A stretch of 64,000 nucleotides of DNA from a virus. The notes beneath the pieces are model-generated. The model searched no databases. It saw only the letters and a program-made list of their open reading frames with translations, and was not told the origin of the DNA. The stretch covers positions 54,794 through 118,793 of the IMG/VR virus record IMGVR_UViG_3300031857_000038, one strand, 5' to 3'. Shown here piece by piece: positions 9,484 to 18,446 of the stretch (the stretch's first letter is position 1; each line of letters begins with the position of its first letter). The position numbers and the translations under genes are program-made.

Positions 9484-10580
9484 TTGTAAATCAAGACAAC
9501 ATATTATATTATGGTAATGCAGGCCCAGAGCCAAGACCCGACTCATCGCTTTTTATGCTTCGCAGCTTCGCAGACAAGGATTATTGGTACATTGATTTCT
9601 TTCATGGCTGGCATCTAGCAGAAGCTACGAAGAATATTCCAGATGATGCATTGAACAGAATTCGTGCAGGTGAAGTGACACTGTTGTTTAACAATAGTCA
9701 CGAAGCATATCATGATGTAGTGGAATATATCTATCTTTACTTTGTAGATGGGCTAGCTATTCCAGCAGAACATATCACGTTATTGAGCGAGAGCGCCATC
9801 ATTGATGAAGAAGTCAAGTTAATAGCAGCAAAGTATAATACTACTGAAATTAAAACTGAGTGGCTTAGAATATTTGAACACAATATTCATACAGTAAATC
9901 ACGCTCCGCTTAATACGTTAGAGAATAAAACATATACTAAGAAGTTCTTGAGCTTGAACCGTCGCTGGCGTGTGCATAGACCATTGTTTGTTGCTATGCT
10001 TAAAGTGAACAATATTATTGAGCAAGGCTATGTAAGTATGGCTCCTGCTGATGACGGACAAGACTGGGAACGTATTTGGGAGAGAATCACGTATCACGAA
10101 CCCGATCTCAGTGAACACAAAGATGAGATTGTCAACATGCCTGCACTCTATCTAGATACATATGACATGCATATCAATCAGGTTAATCTAACAGAGAGCA
10201 CCGATCAATATTATTTGGATACATATTTCAGTATTGTGTCTGAGACAAATTTCTATCAAGAGTATGGCCCTGGATTGTTTCTCAGTGAGAAAGTGTTTAA
10301 GCCTGTCAGTAAGAAGCATCCTTTTCTAGTATTGGGCAGACCGCATACATTAAAGAAGTTCAATGAGATTGGCTATCGCAGCTTTAGCGATATCATTGAT
10401 GAGAGCTACGACAATGAGACAGACGACCGCAAAAGAATGCAAATGGTCGTAGAAGAAACAAAACGTTTAGCTAATCTATCTGACAGTGAGCTAACTATAT
10501 TCTTAGCTAAGGCTAAAGAAATTACCGAATATAACTTTGATGTATTGATGAATAAAAAAGAGTTTATTACAAAATTATGA
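9480..10580 (+). CDS. Glycosyltransferase-like protein, paralogue 2 of 4
   Basis: 366 residues. It shares the family C-terminus: IVSETNF, SEKVFKPVSKKHPFLVLG, IGYRSFSDIIDESYD and RMQMV. The middle segment LSLNRRWRVHRPLF parallels MWNRRYRPHR of paralogue 1 and probably contributes basic phosphate-binding residues. Starts with ATGA overlap. A sugar transferase role fits the neighbours but is not proved by any specific catalytic motif. Confidence 0.6.
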   Translation: MIVNQDNILYYGNAGPEPRPDSSLFMLRSFADKDYWYIDFFHGWHLAEATKNIPDDALNRIRAGEVTLLFNNSHEAYHDVVEYIYLYFVDGLAIPAEHITLLSESAIIDEEVKLIAAKYNTTEIKTEWLRIFEHNIHTVNHAPLNTLENKTYTKKFLSLNRRWRVHRPLFVAMLKVNNIIEQGYVSMAPADDGQDWERIWERITYHEPDLSEHKDEIVNMPALYLDTYDMHINQVNLTESTDQYYLDTYFSIVSETNFYQEYGPGLFLSEKVFKPVSKKHPFLVLGRPHTLKKFNEIGYRSFSDIIDESYDNETDDRKRMQMVVEETKRLANLSDSELTIFLAKAKEITEYNFDVLMNKKEFITKL

Positions 10581-11359
10581 ATATTGATTTAACAAAATAC
10601 AAGAGACTGTTTACATTTGGCTGTAGCTTCACAAACTACAGATTTCCTACATGGGCACATATTCTCAGTAAGTCAATGCCCGATGCTGAGTTTCATAATT
10701 TGGGCAGAGGATCCGGTGGCAATCTATTCATAGCTAATAGAATTACTGAGGCTAATCGTAAGTTCAAGTTCTGTGAAACTGACCTCGTAGTAATAATGTG
10801 GTCTACGTTATGCAGAGAAGACAGAATGGTTAATGACCATTGGGTATTGGCTGGCAATATCTTTACGCAAGGCTACTATGATGAATCGTTTGTTAAGAAG
10901 TTCTGTGACCCGGTGGGCTATTTGGTTAGAGACTTGTCGCTGATAGATATGTCTAAAACATATCTAGAATCATTGCCGTGTGACACGCATATGATGCTAA
11001 GCGTACCCATCACTCATCAAATATTTGGGTCTACTGAGTTGACCGATGACATATTGAACACATATAGCGACTTGATTAACAGCTTTCCAGAAACAATGTT
11101 TGAGCTTGAAATGCAGAACAATTGGACAAGTGATGTTCAATATATCAACAATGAAGACAAGCTGCAAATTGATTATCACCCTACGCCGATGAATTATTAC
11201 AATTATTTGACTAAGTTAGGCTTTGTACTGAATGATAAAGCCAAACAATATGCGATAGACAGTGAGCAGACCTACCGTTCAGCAAAGTCAATACAGCAAT
11301 TACAAGCACTGTTCTATGAAGAATATGACTTTTTCACCACTAAGAATATGTGGGGCTAG
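10577..11359 (+). CDS. SGNH-like protein, tandem copy 1
   Basis: 260 residues. LFTFGCSFTNY (nucleophile block GCS), HNLGRGSGGNLF (Gly/Asn block) and DYHPTPMNYYNYL (terminal His block) match the SGNH layout. It is a close paralogue of the next gene: both contain the PTWA segment and LCREDR. ATGA overlap with the upstream gene. Likely acts on an acyl or acetyl group of a glycan, by analogy only. Confidence 0.6.
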   Translation: MNIDLTKYKRLFTFGCSFTNYRFPTWAHILSKSMPDAEFHNLGRGSGGNLFIANRITEANRKFKFCETDLVVIMWSTLCREDRMVNDHWVLAGNIFTQGYYDESFVKKFCDPVGYLVRDLSLIDMSKTYLESLPCDTHMMLSVPITHQIFGSTELTDDILNTYSDLINSFPETMFELEMQNNWTSDVQYINNEDKLQIDYHPTPMNYYNYLTKLGFVLNDKAKQYAIDSEQTYRSAKSIQQLQALFYEEYDFFTTKNMWG

Positions 11360-11368
11360 GTTCTAACA

Positions 11369-11376
11369 AATAAATA
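11369..11376 (+). promoter_or_regulatory. T4-type late promoter box AATAAATA
   Basis: The octamer matches the late promoter box of T4-like phages (TATAAATA) at six of eight positions or better. It lies in the only gap between the two SGNH genes, 7 bases upstream of the next ATG, so the transcript would have almost no leader. Confidence 0.55.
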
Positions 11377-11383
11377 TTGACAC

Positions 11384-12196
11384 ATGATTTCAGATTTTTC
11401 AAAGTATAAACGCTTCTTTGCGTTTGGATGCAGCTTCACTTCTTACTACCCACCTACTTGGGCTGACATTATTGCAAGCGAAATGCCAGATGCAGATTAC
11501 TACAATTTTGGTCAAGGCGGTGCTGGCAATCTAGTGATTAACAATAGAGTTGCACAAGCAAACTTAAAGTTCAAGTTCAACGAAGATGACCTAGTAATTG
11601 TCATGTTCACTACACTGTGTAGAGAAGACCGTTATATTGATGGATCTTGGCGCTCTCACGGGAACATCTATAATCAACATTATTACGATAAGAACTTTAT
11701 AAAAAACTATTGCGATCCTATTGGATACATAGTAAGAGACCTTGCATTGATTGAAATGACGCAAGTATATCTTAACTCTTTACCTTGCACGACTGTATTT
11801 TTATCACTAGGCGACATGACTGAGCAGACGGGTTTTCTTACTGAAACTGAAGGACTAGCTAATACAGTAGATTTTGATAATGATCATACGTTGGGTAAGG
11901 TCAAAGAAATCTATCCTAATTTGAATTTCCCATATGTGATGGAATTAGATTCGTTCGGATATCACGGGTTGCGCTTAATAGATCATGATGGAACTAAAAG
12001 AGGAGACGGTCATCCGTTAACGGAAGACTACTTAAAGTTTTTACTAAAATATAATTTTCCGATATCGGACCTTGGAAAAGAATACACTGCTGAAATGATG
12101 AGAAGAACGAAAAAGGCCAAGACTTGGGCCGAGCTATATGATCTTTTTCCAGAAATGAGTCAGAACAAAGTTAAAAGTAATTCAGCAATAATCTAA
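11384..12196 (+). CDS. SGNH-like protein, tandem copy 2
   Basis: 270 residues, paralogous to the preceding gene: FFAFGCSFTSYYPPTWADII, NFGQGGAGNLVINNR, TTLCREDRY and a terminal block GDGHPLTEDYLKF with His. A tandem duplication is the simplest origin. It begins a new transcription unit: a late box lies just upstream and there is no recognisable ribosome binding site between box and ATG. Confidence 0.6.
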   Translation: MISDFSKYKRFFAFGCSFTSYYPPTWADIIASEMPDADYYNFGQGGAGNLVINNRVAQANLKFKFNEDDLVIVMFTTLCREDRYIDGSWRSHGNIYNQHYYDKNFIKNYCDPIGYIVRDLALIEMTQVYLNSLPCTTVFLSLGDMTEQTGFLTETEGLANTVDFDNDHTLGKVKEIYPNLNFPYVMELDSFGYHGLRLIDHDGTKRGDGHPLTEDYLKFLLKYNFPISDLGKEYTAEMMRRTKKAKTWAELYDLFPEMSQNKVKSNSAII

Positions 12197-12209
12197 TAGG
12201 AATAGTATA

Positions 12210-13400
12210 ATGAAAAAAATAGCAATGATCGGTGTAGGTAAATTAGGACAAGATTGTGCCGAAGTAATGGCTACTCAGTATGACGTAGTTGGTTATGATA
12301 TTGAGCCAAGAACACCTAACTTCCCTATGTGCAGCACTATTAAAGAGGCAGTTGAAGATAGAGACATTATCTTTATCGCAGCTCCTACGCCACATGATCC
12401 TATGTATGGTGGAGAGACTCCTACTAGTCATCTACCTAATAAAGATTTTGATTACACTATCGTAACTGATATTCTCAACGAAGTTAACAAGCATGTCAAT
12501 CAGAATCAATTGGTCGTGTTAATCAGCACAGTGCTTCCGGGCACCGTTAGAAACATTCTTCGCCCCTGCATCACTAACGCACGTTTCATTTACAATCCTT
12601 ATTTGATTGCAATGGGTACAACTAAGTTTGATATGATTAACCCTGAGATGGTTATCATCGGTACCGAAAATGGTAATGCAACAGACGATTCACTTGAATT
12701 GATTAACTTCTATATACCATTGATGCAGAACAATCCGCGATATGAATTGGGTACCTGGGAAGAAGCAGAGTCAATCAAAATCTTCTACAACACCTTTATT
12801 AGCACGAAAGTTGCATTAGTCAATATGATTCAGGATGTTGCTGAGAGAGTTGACAACATGTGCGTTGATGTAGTTACTGGCGCACTAGAGCGTTCAACAT
12901 ATCGTATCACTGGCCCTGCATATATGAAAGCGGGCATGGGCGATGGTGGAGCATGTCACCCTCGTGACAATATCGCATTACGCTATCTTGCTGAGAAGCT
13001 TGACTTAGGATATGATTTATTTGATAGTATCATGAGAGCTAGAGAAGTGCAAGCAGAAAATATGGCTAAGGCACTGCTAAAGTATGGCAAGAACGTAACT
13101 ATCATCGGTAAAGCATATAAGCCAAATGTACCATACACACACGGTAGCTCAAGTATGCTAGTTGGATACTATGTTGAGCAGCTTGGTGGTAAGGTAAACT
13201 ATTATGATGAGCATACCGGCGACTTAGATTTAGCTGAAGATTGGACTGAAGTATATCTGATCGGTTACTGGGATGACTATGTAGAAGAATTAAAGTTCAG
13301 TGATGAGAACATTGCGACTGTAGTTGACCCCTGGCGGCAATGGACTACTGACAGATGTTCAGGTCACGTAGTACATTATGGTAACTCTCGGAAGAACTAA
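12210..13400 (+). CDS. UDP-glucose/GDP-mannose 6-dehydrogenase family
   Basis: 396 residues. An N-terminal NAD-binding motif GVGKLG, the central domain motif EEAESIKIFYNTF with the conserved Lys and Asn, and the catalytic Cys in GDGGACHPRDN (residue 249) are all present. The C-terminal GKAYKPNVPYTHGSS matches the third domain of Ugd/AlgD. The family oxidises UDP-glucose, UDP-HexNAc or GDP-mannose to the uronic acid. Together with the GDP-mannose epimerase gene it points to dedicated nucleotide-sugar synthesis. Confidence 0.85.
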   Translation: MKKIAMIGVGKLGQDCAEVMATQYDVVGYDIEPRTPNFPMCSTIKEAVEDRDIIFIAAPTPHDPMYGGETPTSHLPNKDFDYTIVTDILNEVNKHVNQNQLVVLISTVLPGTVRNILRPCITNARFIYNPYLIAMGTTKFDMINPEMVIIGTENGNATDDSLELINFYIPLMQNNPRYELGTWEEAESIKIFYNTFISTKVALVNMIQDVAERVDNMCVDVVTGALERSTYRITGPAYMKAGMGDGGACHPRDNIALRYLAEKLDLGYDLFDSIMRAREVQAENMAKALLKYGKNVTIIGKAYKPNVPYTHGSSSMLVGYYVEQLGGKVNYYDEHTGDLDLAEDWTEVYLIGYWDDYVEELKFSDENIATVVDPWRQWTTDRCSGHVVHYGNSRKN

Positions 13401-14554
13401 TGGATTTGTCTAAGTATGATCAATATCGTCCTCCTAGGTATGATAATTGGATGCGTTATATGTTCAATAGTTATTGGCCTAATATAGATGAACACTTTGA
13501 CAAGTTTCGTATTATCTATGCTGGCGCAAACGCTGATGCCTCGTTCAAAGAGAGGCCTATTGACAGTACAATAATGGAAATTACAGATGCATATGCATTG
13601 GGTATTCGTGTATTCTTTTTTGAATGTTTGTCAGAGGGTGTAATGCTCGAAGACATGGATATGCTAAAGATTATTACTGATGGCGTAAGTCATCTTCCCG
13701 ACATTCAACTATTTTATTTGTCGGGTGACTATAATGCAGAAGTATCAGTTAAAGAACACTTTAAGGATACTCCCATCAACTTTAAGACTATTGGCGTAAG
13801 TCATTATGACTTTTCTGCAAGGGCTCATCCCGAATATAATAAATCTTACGTTACAGGACATAGAGACAAGAAATTTCTATGTTTTAACAAAGTTCCTAGA
13901 CAACATCGTATTGACTTTCTGAACCAAGTAGTTAATCATAACCTACTAGATGACTCATACTATTCATTTGACTGTGAAGAACATGAATTATTTGAAATGA
14001 TTCATGGGCAAAAGCTAACTGGCATACCAAAAATACGATACAATATTCCTTTAAAATTGAATAAGACTGATGAAAGAAGTAATCCGGTAAACATCATTGA
14101 GGACGACTTCAAGTATTTTGAGAATAGCTATTTTTCAGTTGTTACTGAAACTATGTTCTATCATCCAAATCACATCCATGTTACTAATGGTAGAGCATTG
14201 CATATTCCCGGAACATATCCTGGCACATTTATCAGTGAAAAGACATTCAAGTGTGTTAGAATGAAGCATCCATTTATCATCGTGGGACCTGCCGGCATGC
14301 TTGAGTTCCTAAGGTCTAGAGGCTACAAGACATTCAGTCCTTTCATTGATGAATCATATGACGCTATCGAAGATGATTTACTGCGTATGCAAATGATAGT
14401 TGATGAGGTAGTCAGACTATGTAATTTACCTGATGATGAACTGATTGAATTCACTAAGTTTGCTAAGGATATCGTTGAACACAACTATACGCATTTAGAG
14501 ACTATCTCAGATTTCACGACAATGGGCAATCTACAATCAATTTTAAATATCTAA
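13400..14554 (+). CDS. Glycosyltransferase-like protein, paralogue 3 of 4
   Basis: 384 residues. The family block is complete: VVTETMFY, ISEKTFKCVRMKHPFIIVG, RGYKTFSPFIDESYD and RMQMIVDE. The middle motif is changed to CFNKVPRQHR. The N-terminus differs from the other paralogues, so donor or acceptor specificity may differ. TAATG overlap with the dehydrogenase gene ties it to nucleotide-sugar supply. Confidence 0.6.
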   Translation: MDLSKYDQYRPPRYDNWMRYMFNSYWPNIDEHFDKFRIIYAGANADASFKERPIDSTIMEITDAYALGIRVFFFECLSEGVMLEDMDMLKIITDGVSHLPDIQLFYLSGDYNAEVSVKEHFKDTPINFKTIGVSHYDFSARAHPEYNKSYVTGHRDKKFLCFNKVPRQHRIDFLNQVVNHNLLDDSYYSFDCEEHELFEMIHGQKLTGIPKIRYNIPLKLNKTDERSNPVNIIEDDFKYFENSYFSVVTETMFYHPNHIHVTNGRALHIPGTYPGTFISEKTFKCVRMKHPFIIVGPAGMLEFLRSRGYKTFSPFIDESYDAIEDDLLRMQMIVDEVVRLCNLPDDELIEFTKFAKDIVEHNYTHLETISDFTTMGNLQSILNI

Positions 14555-14567
14555 CTACCTAATAACA

Positions 14568-14575
14568 TGTAAATA
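14568..14575 (+). promoter_or_regulatory. Late promoter box TGTAAATA
   Basis: The octamer ends in TAAATA as in T4-like late promoters and sits in the 51-base gap before the large radical SAM gene. About 30 bases remain to the TTG start, with an AGGGG ribosome binding site between them. Confidence 0.45.
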
Positions 14576-14605
14576 CTCTATATAAACTAATAGGGGAATG
14601 TAAAG

Positions 14606-16867
14606 TTGGATTTTAATCTTAAGTCATTAGCAACAAAAGAGCTTAAGCCAAACGAAAGGCCAACTGAAGACGTTGGTGATCTTCGTCATCGTAGCATGAT
14701 GGAAGCAATTGCGCCATATGCAAAAGATGTAGTAGTTAATGCAAAGAACTTAACACCTGTCTACACTGACTACAAAACACGCAACACTAAGATGGTTCTC
14801 GTATTGTGTCCTGAGTGGAGTCCGTACATGCCACCATTCAGTCTTGCGAGACTCAGTGGCGTTGCTAAAGCTTCCGGATATGAAACTCATATCATGGATC
14901 TAAATGTTAAGGCATATAATGCTTATCGTGATGATTGGCAACCCAACAAGAAACTACCATTCAGATTGTGGGACCCATCTAGTTCATGGCACTGGTTAGG
15001 TGAAACTTACTTAAATGATATTCACCCTGTGCTTGAACCTATTCTAAGCGCAGCGGTAGATGAAATCATTGAAATGAATCCAGACGTTGTTGGGTTCAGC
15101 GTATACTATATTAGTGAAGAACCAACCAAGTGGATGTGTCAAGAAATCAAAAGACGCAACCCAAACATTCTCATTGCAGTAGGTGGCCCTAACGTACACA
15201 AGAGCTGGTTCCCTATTCACGATTATTATGACTATGTTATCGTGGGCGAAGGCGAGCAGAATCTACTTGTCATGCTTGATGAGATTGAAGAAGGCTGGCG
15301 CCCAACTGAGCCTAAGATTCTGACTCAACCAGAGAATCAACGTATCAACATCAACGGTCTGCCTATGCCAGACTATGAATCTATCGACTTCACTCAGTAT
15401 GAAGTTCCTAATGGTGTCAACAGTGAAATCTCTAGAGGATGTACTGCTAAGTGTACATTCTGTGAAGAAACACACTTTTGGAAGTATCGCCAGCGTCAAG
15501 CAGTTGACTTGATTACAGAAATTGAATGGCTATACTATAACAAGGGTACTGATATCATTTGGTTCATTGACAGTCTTATCAACGGAAACATCAATGAGCT
15601 TAGAGCGTTTGCACTAGCATTGAAAGAGAAGGGACTTAAGGTTCGCTTTACCGGCTATGCTAGACATGATGGTAGAATGACATTAGAATATCTGCAAGAC
15701 CTAGCTGACGGTGGCTGCATCATGTTCAACTTCGGATGCGAATCAGCATCGCAGAAAGTTCTTGACGATATGCACAAGGGTGTTACCATTGCAGAAATGG
15801 AACAGAACTTCATTGACTGTAAGAAGGTGGGCATCTATTGTGCTACTAACTGGATTGTTGCATTCCCCACAGAAGACTTCCAAGACTATTCAGATACTAT
15901 GACATTCATGTGGCGTATGCGTAACAACAACGTCAACAATATGGGTCTTGGTGTGGGCTATGGGTTGGGTCCTGAAACAATCGTTGGACAGAATCCACAC
16001 GCATATAATATCAGCTTCCATAAGTATCAGGGACACTGGATTACGAAAGACTTAGCAATGGGTGGCCCCCATGTCATGACTCGTGTTAAGAATATTCACA
16101 TGTGGTTAGACTTCTTTAAGCACTGCACAGACGTTCCGATTGGGTATCCTATTAGACATAATCTGTCAAAAGAACACTACAAGATCAAGTTAAACAATCA
16201 AAGAGTGCAGAAAGAAATGCACTACGAGAAGTTTGACTACAATATTATTCCTCCCATCGGTGACAACAATCCTTTTGCTAATCAGTTAGTCAATGAAATG
16301 TGGCCCTTCTTTAGAAATCTATGGAGAGCTAGAGGCGGATACGAAGCAGAAGTATATTTCAATCCTGAGATAGACTTGAAAGAGTTTGGAACTCAGTATG
16401 GTCCAGGGCAGTATTGGGCAACGTTTAAGTTTAAGATTACTGATGAAGGTCAGTGGGACGCACATTTCAATATCAAGTTTGAGCAAGTAGATAGTCCATT
16501 AGACGACCGTGAACGTCCGCCGCTCGGACGTAAGGGTCCTTTCTACGCTCAAGACTATTCAAGACTACAATCAAACACTGTAAAGAGAGCTAGAAAGTTA
16601 GCCAAACCCACTTGGAGTAATCAAGAAGGTAGATCAGGACAAGACTTTGCTGACTTGTTAGACGAAGAAGCATATCTGAATGCTACGATTGATTTTAGTT
16701 TTCATATTGATTGGCAGGGGTCAGGTGATTGGAGCGATTATGAAAAGTATCGTGTTGATGTAAGTAACACATCACGAGACATTATTCCAGAAAAGGAAGC
16801 CGACACTGGCTCAACTATAGTTTCTAGTAGCATTTCACTAGATAGTATTAAGCGGAAACCAAAATGA
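14606..16867 (+). CDS. B12-binding-type radical SAM protein, large
   Basis: 753 residues. The N-terminal third is a cobalamin-binding-type domain (VLCPEWSPYMPP, VGFSVYYI, IAVGGPNVHKS, VIVGEGEQNL). The radical SAM core carries SRGCTAKCTFCEE (CxxxCxxC), then GYARHDGRM and FNFGCESASQKVL. About 250 residues after the core form a domain I do not recognise. The start is TTG, supported by AGGGG about 10 bases upstream; the nearby ATG runs directly into a stop codon. Typical jobs of such enzymes are methylation or ring formation on sugars, lipids or peptides. Confidence 0.8.
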   Translation: MDFNLKSLATKELKPNERPTEDVGDLRHRSMMEAIAPYAKDVVVNAKNLTPVYTDYKTRNTKMVLVLCPEWSPYMPPFSLARLSGVAKASGYETHIMDLNVKAYNAYRDDWQPNKKLPFRLWDPSSSWHWLGETYLNDIHPVLEPILSAAVDEIIEMNPDVVGFSVYYISEEPTKWMCQEIKRRNPNILIAVGGPNVHKSWFPIHDYYDYVIVGEGEQNLLVMLDEIEEGWRPTEPKILTQPENQRININGLPMPDYESIDFTQYEVPNGVNSEISRGCTAKCTFCEETHFWKYRQRQAVDLITEIEWLYYNKGTDIIWFIDSLINGNINELRAFALALKEKGLKVRFTGYARHDGRMTLEYLQDLADGGCIMFNFGCESASQKVLDDMHKGVTIAEMEQNFIDCKKVGIYCATNWIVAFPTEDFQDYSDTMTFMWRMRNNNVNNMGLGVGYGLGPETIVGQNPHAYNISFHKYQGHWITKDLAMGGPHVMTRVKNIHMWLDFFKHCTDVPIGYPIRHNLSKEHYKIKLNNQRVQKEMHYEKFDYNIIPPIGDNNPFANQLVNEMWPFFRNLWRARGGYEAEVYFNPEIDLKEFGTQYGPGQYWATFKFKITDEGQWDAHFNIKFEQVDSPLDDRERPPLGRKGPFYAQDYSRLQSNTVKRARKLAKPTWSNQEGRSGQDFADLLDEEAYLNATIDFSFHIDWQGSGDWSDYEKYRVDVSNTSRDIIPEKEADTGSTIVSSSISLDSIKRKPK

Positions 16868-17466
16868 ACGACACTGTTGATAAGTTTGAAAAACTCATAG
16901 CCAATTTCTATGGGGCACCATATGCGGTAGCAACTGATTGCTGCACACATGCAATTGAACTTTGCCTGCGAATTGAAAATATAGAATATCCCGTAAACTG
17001 CCCTACTAGAACATATCTAAGTGTTCCCATGACATTTATGAAGCTTGGACTAGAATGGCAGTTTGACGATTATGATTGGGAAAATTACTATCACATAGGA
17101 TGCACGAGCATCATTGATGCTGCGGTGTATTGGAAACCTCGCGGGTATGTTCCTGGGTCAAAGATGTGCCTCAGTTTTCAACATAAGAAACATTTGAGCT
17201 TAGGGCGCGGCGGTATGATTTTGCTTGACAATTACGAAGAATATGCTAAGCTTAAAAAGATGAGCTATGATGGAAGAATGCCTAATACACCGTGGGCAGA
17301 ACAAGACATTGACACTATAGGTTATCACTACTATATGACTCCTGAAACTGCACAGACAGGTATCTATCGCTTTTGCTCTGCTGAGGTAACAGAACCCCGC
17401 AAGTGGTCGTCTAAAGATTATCCTGATCTAAGTAAAATGAAAGTGTTTGATGCTAAGCAAAAATGA
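16864..17466 (+). CDS. Minimal DegT/DnrJ/EryC1-like aminotransferase
   Basis: 200 residues, about half the usual length. The N-terminus VDKFEKLIANFYGAPYAVAT and the block SFQHKKHLSLGRGG match the PLP-binding part of sugar aminotransferases; the Lys at the Schiff-base position is present (K-x4-GxGG). ATDCCTHAIELCL matches the phosphate-binding turn. The C-terminal small domain is missing, with no sign of a frameshift: the stop overlaps the next gene neatly. It may be a compact functional form or a protein that needs a partner. Confidence 0.65.
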   Translation: MNDTVDKFEKLIANFYGAPYAVATDCCTHAIELCLRIENIEYPVNCPTRTYLSVPMTFMKLGLEWQFDDYDWENYYHIGCTSIIDAAVYWKPRGYVPGSKMCLSFQHKKHLSLGRGGMILLDNYEEYAKLKKMSYDGRMPNTPWAEQDIDTIGYHYYMTPETAQTGIYRFCSAEVTEPRKWSSKDYPDLSKMKVFDAKQK

Positions 17467-18424
17467 ATGGGACCCGCTTAAAAGCGTAATCGTTGGCATT
17501 GCAGATGATGCTAAGATTCCTCCTACTAATATTGGACTACGCATTGTCAATTACGCCGATTTAACATTCAGTGAGTATATGGGTGTTAAACACGGTAGAT
17601 ATCCTGACCAGGTGATTGAAGAAGCGAACGAAGACTTAGAACAACTCTGTGAATTCTTGCGTGAAGAAGAAATTCAAGTGGTTCGTCCAAGTAGCAACGA
17701 CCCTGAATACTATAACTACTGCCCTAGAGATACAGTATTAATTCACGATGACTTGATTCTTGCGACTCCAATGGCATTGTCATCTCGTAGAGATGAATGG
17801 CGAGCAAGTAAACAATATTTTGATTTTTCTAAGTTAGTAGTTGCGCCACCGCCTGAACATTCAGATACTTATAATAGCAAATGTATTGGCGACCCCGATA
17901 CATTAGCATTGCGTGAATATGAGCCTATATTTGATGCAGCTAATGTTCTACGAGCGAACGATGACCTGTTCTATTTGGTCAGCAACACCGGCAACAAGAA
18001 AGGTGCTGAATACTTACAAGAACTTGTAGGTCCAAACAAGCGTGTCCATACTATTGAAAATGTCTATAGCTACATTCATTTAGATAGCACTATTGCACTA
18101 TTGCGTGAAGGGCTAATGTTACTGAATCCATCACGTATTAAGAGCGTAGAACAACTGCCGGAAGTATTGCGTAATTGGGATATCATTTGGGCTCCTGAGC
18201 CAGTTGACATTGGTCACTATCCAGGATACTGTAATGCAAGTAAGTGGGTAAGTGTTAATCTATTGTCCATTAATCCTAATCTTGTTGTATTGGAAGAGCA
18301 TCAACATAATCTCAGACACGAACTAGAGAAGCACAAGATTAACTGTGCTATGTTACCTATGCGTCATGCTAGAACATTGGGAGGCACTTTCCACTGTGTT
18401 ACTTTAGATTTAATAAGGCAATGA
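17450..18424 (+). CDS. Glycine amidinotransferase-like enzyme
   Basis: About 324 residues. The fold begins with EWDPLKSVIVGIADDA. The catalytic features of the L-arginine:glycine amidinotransferase family are all visible: the PRD motif in YNYCPRDTVL, EYEPIFDAAN, the catalytic His in SYIHLDSTIALL, and the catalytic Cys in GGTFHCVTLDLI near the C-terminus. These enzymes move the amidino group of arginine to an amine, as in creatine, streptomycin or saxitoxin pathways. The ATG overlaps the end of the aminotransferase gene, which could supply the amine acceptor. Confidence 0.85.
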   Translation: MLSKNEWDPLKSVIVGIADDAKIPPTNIGLRIVNYADLTFSEYMGVKHGRYPDQVIEEANEDLEQLCEFLREEEIQVVRPSSNDPEYYNYCPRDTVLIHDDLILATPMALSSRRDEWRASKQYFDFSKLVVAPPPEHSDTYNSKCIGDPDTLALREYEPIFDAANVLRANDDLFYLVSNTGNKKGAEYLQELVGPNKRVHTIENVYSYIHLDSTIALLREGLMLLNPSRIKSVEQLPEVLRNWDIIWAPEPVDIGHYPGYCNASKWVSVNLLSINPNLVVLEEHQHNLRHELEKHKINCAMLPMRHARTLGGTFHCVTLDLIRQ

Positions 18425-18432
18425 AGTAACCC

Positions 18433-18440
18433 AATAAATA
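18433..18440 (+). promoter_or_regulatory. Late promoter box AATAAATA
   Basis: Octamer of the T4-like late type in a 22-base gap, 6 bases before the ATG of the oxygenase-glycosyltransferase fusion. The predicted start site falls on or next to the ATG. Confidence 0.6.
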
Positions 18441-18446
18441 TACATT

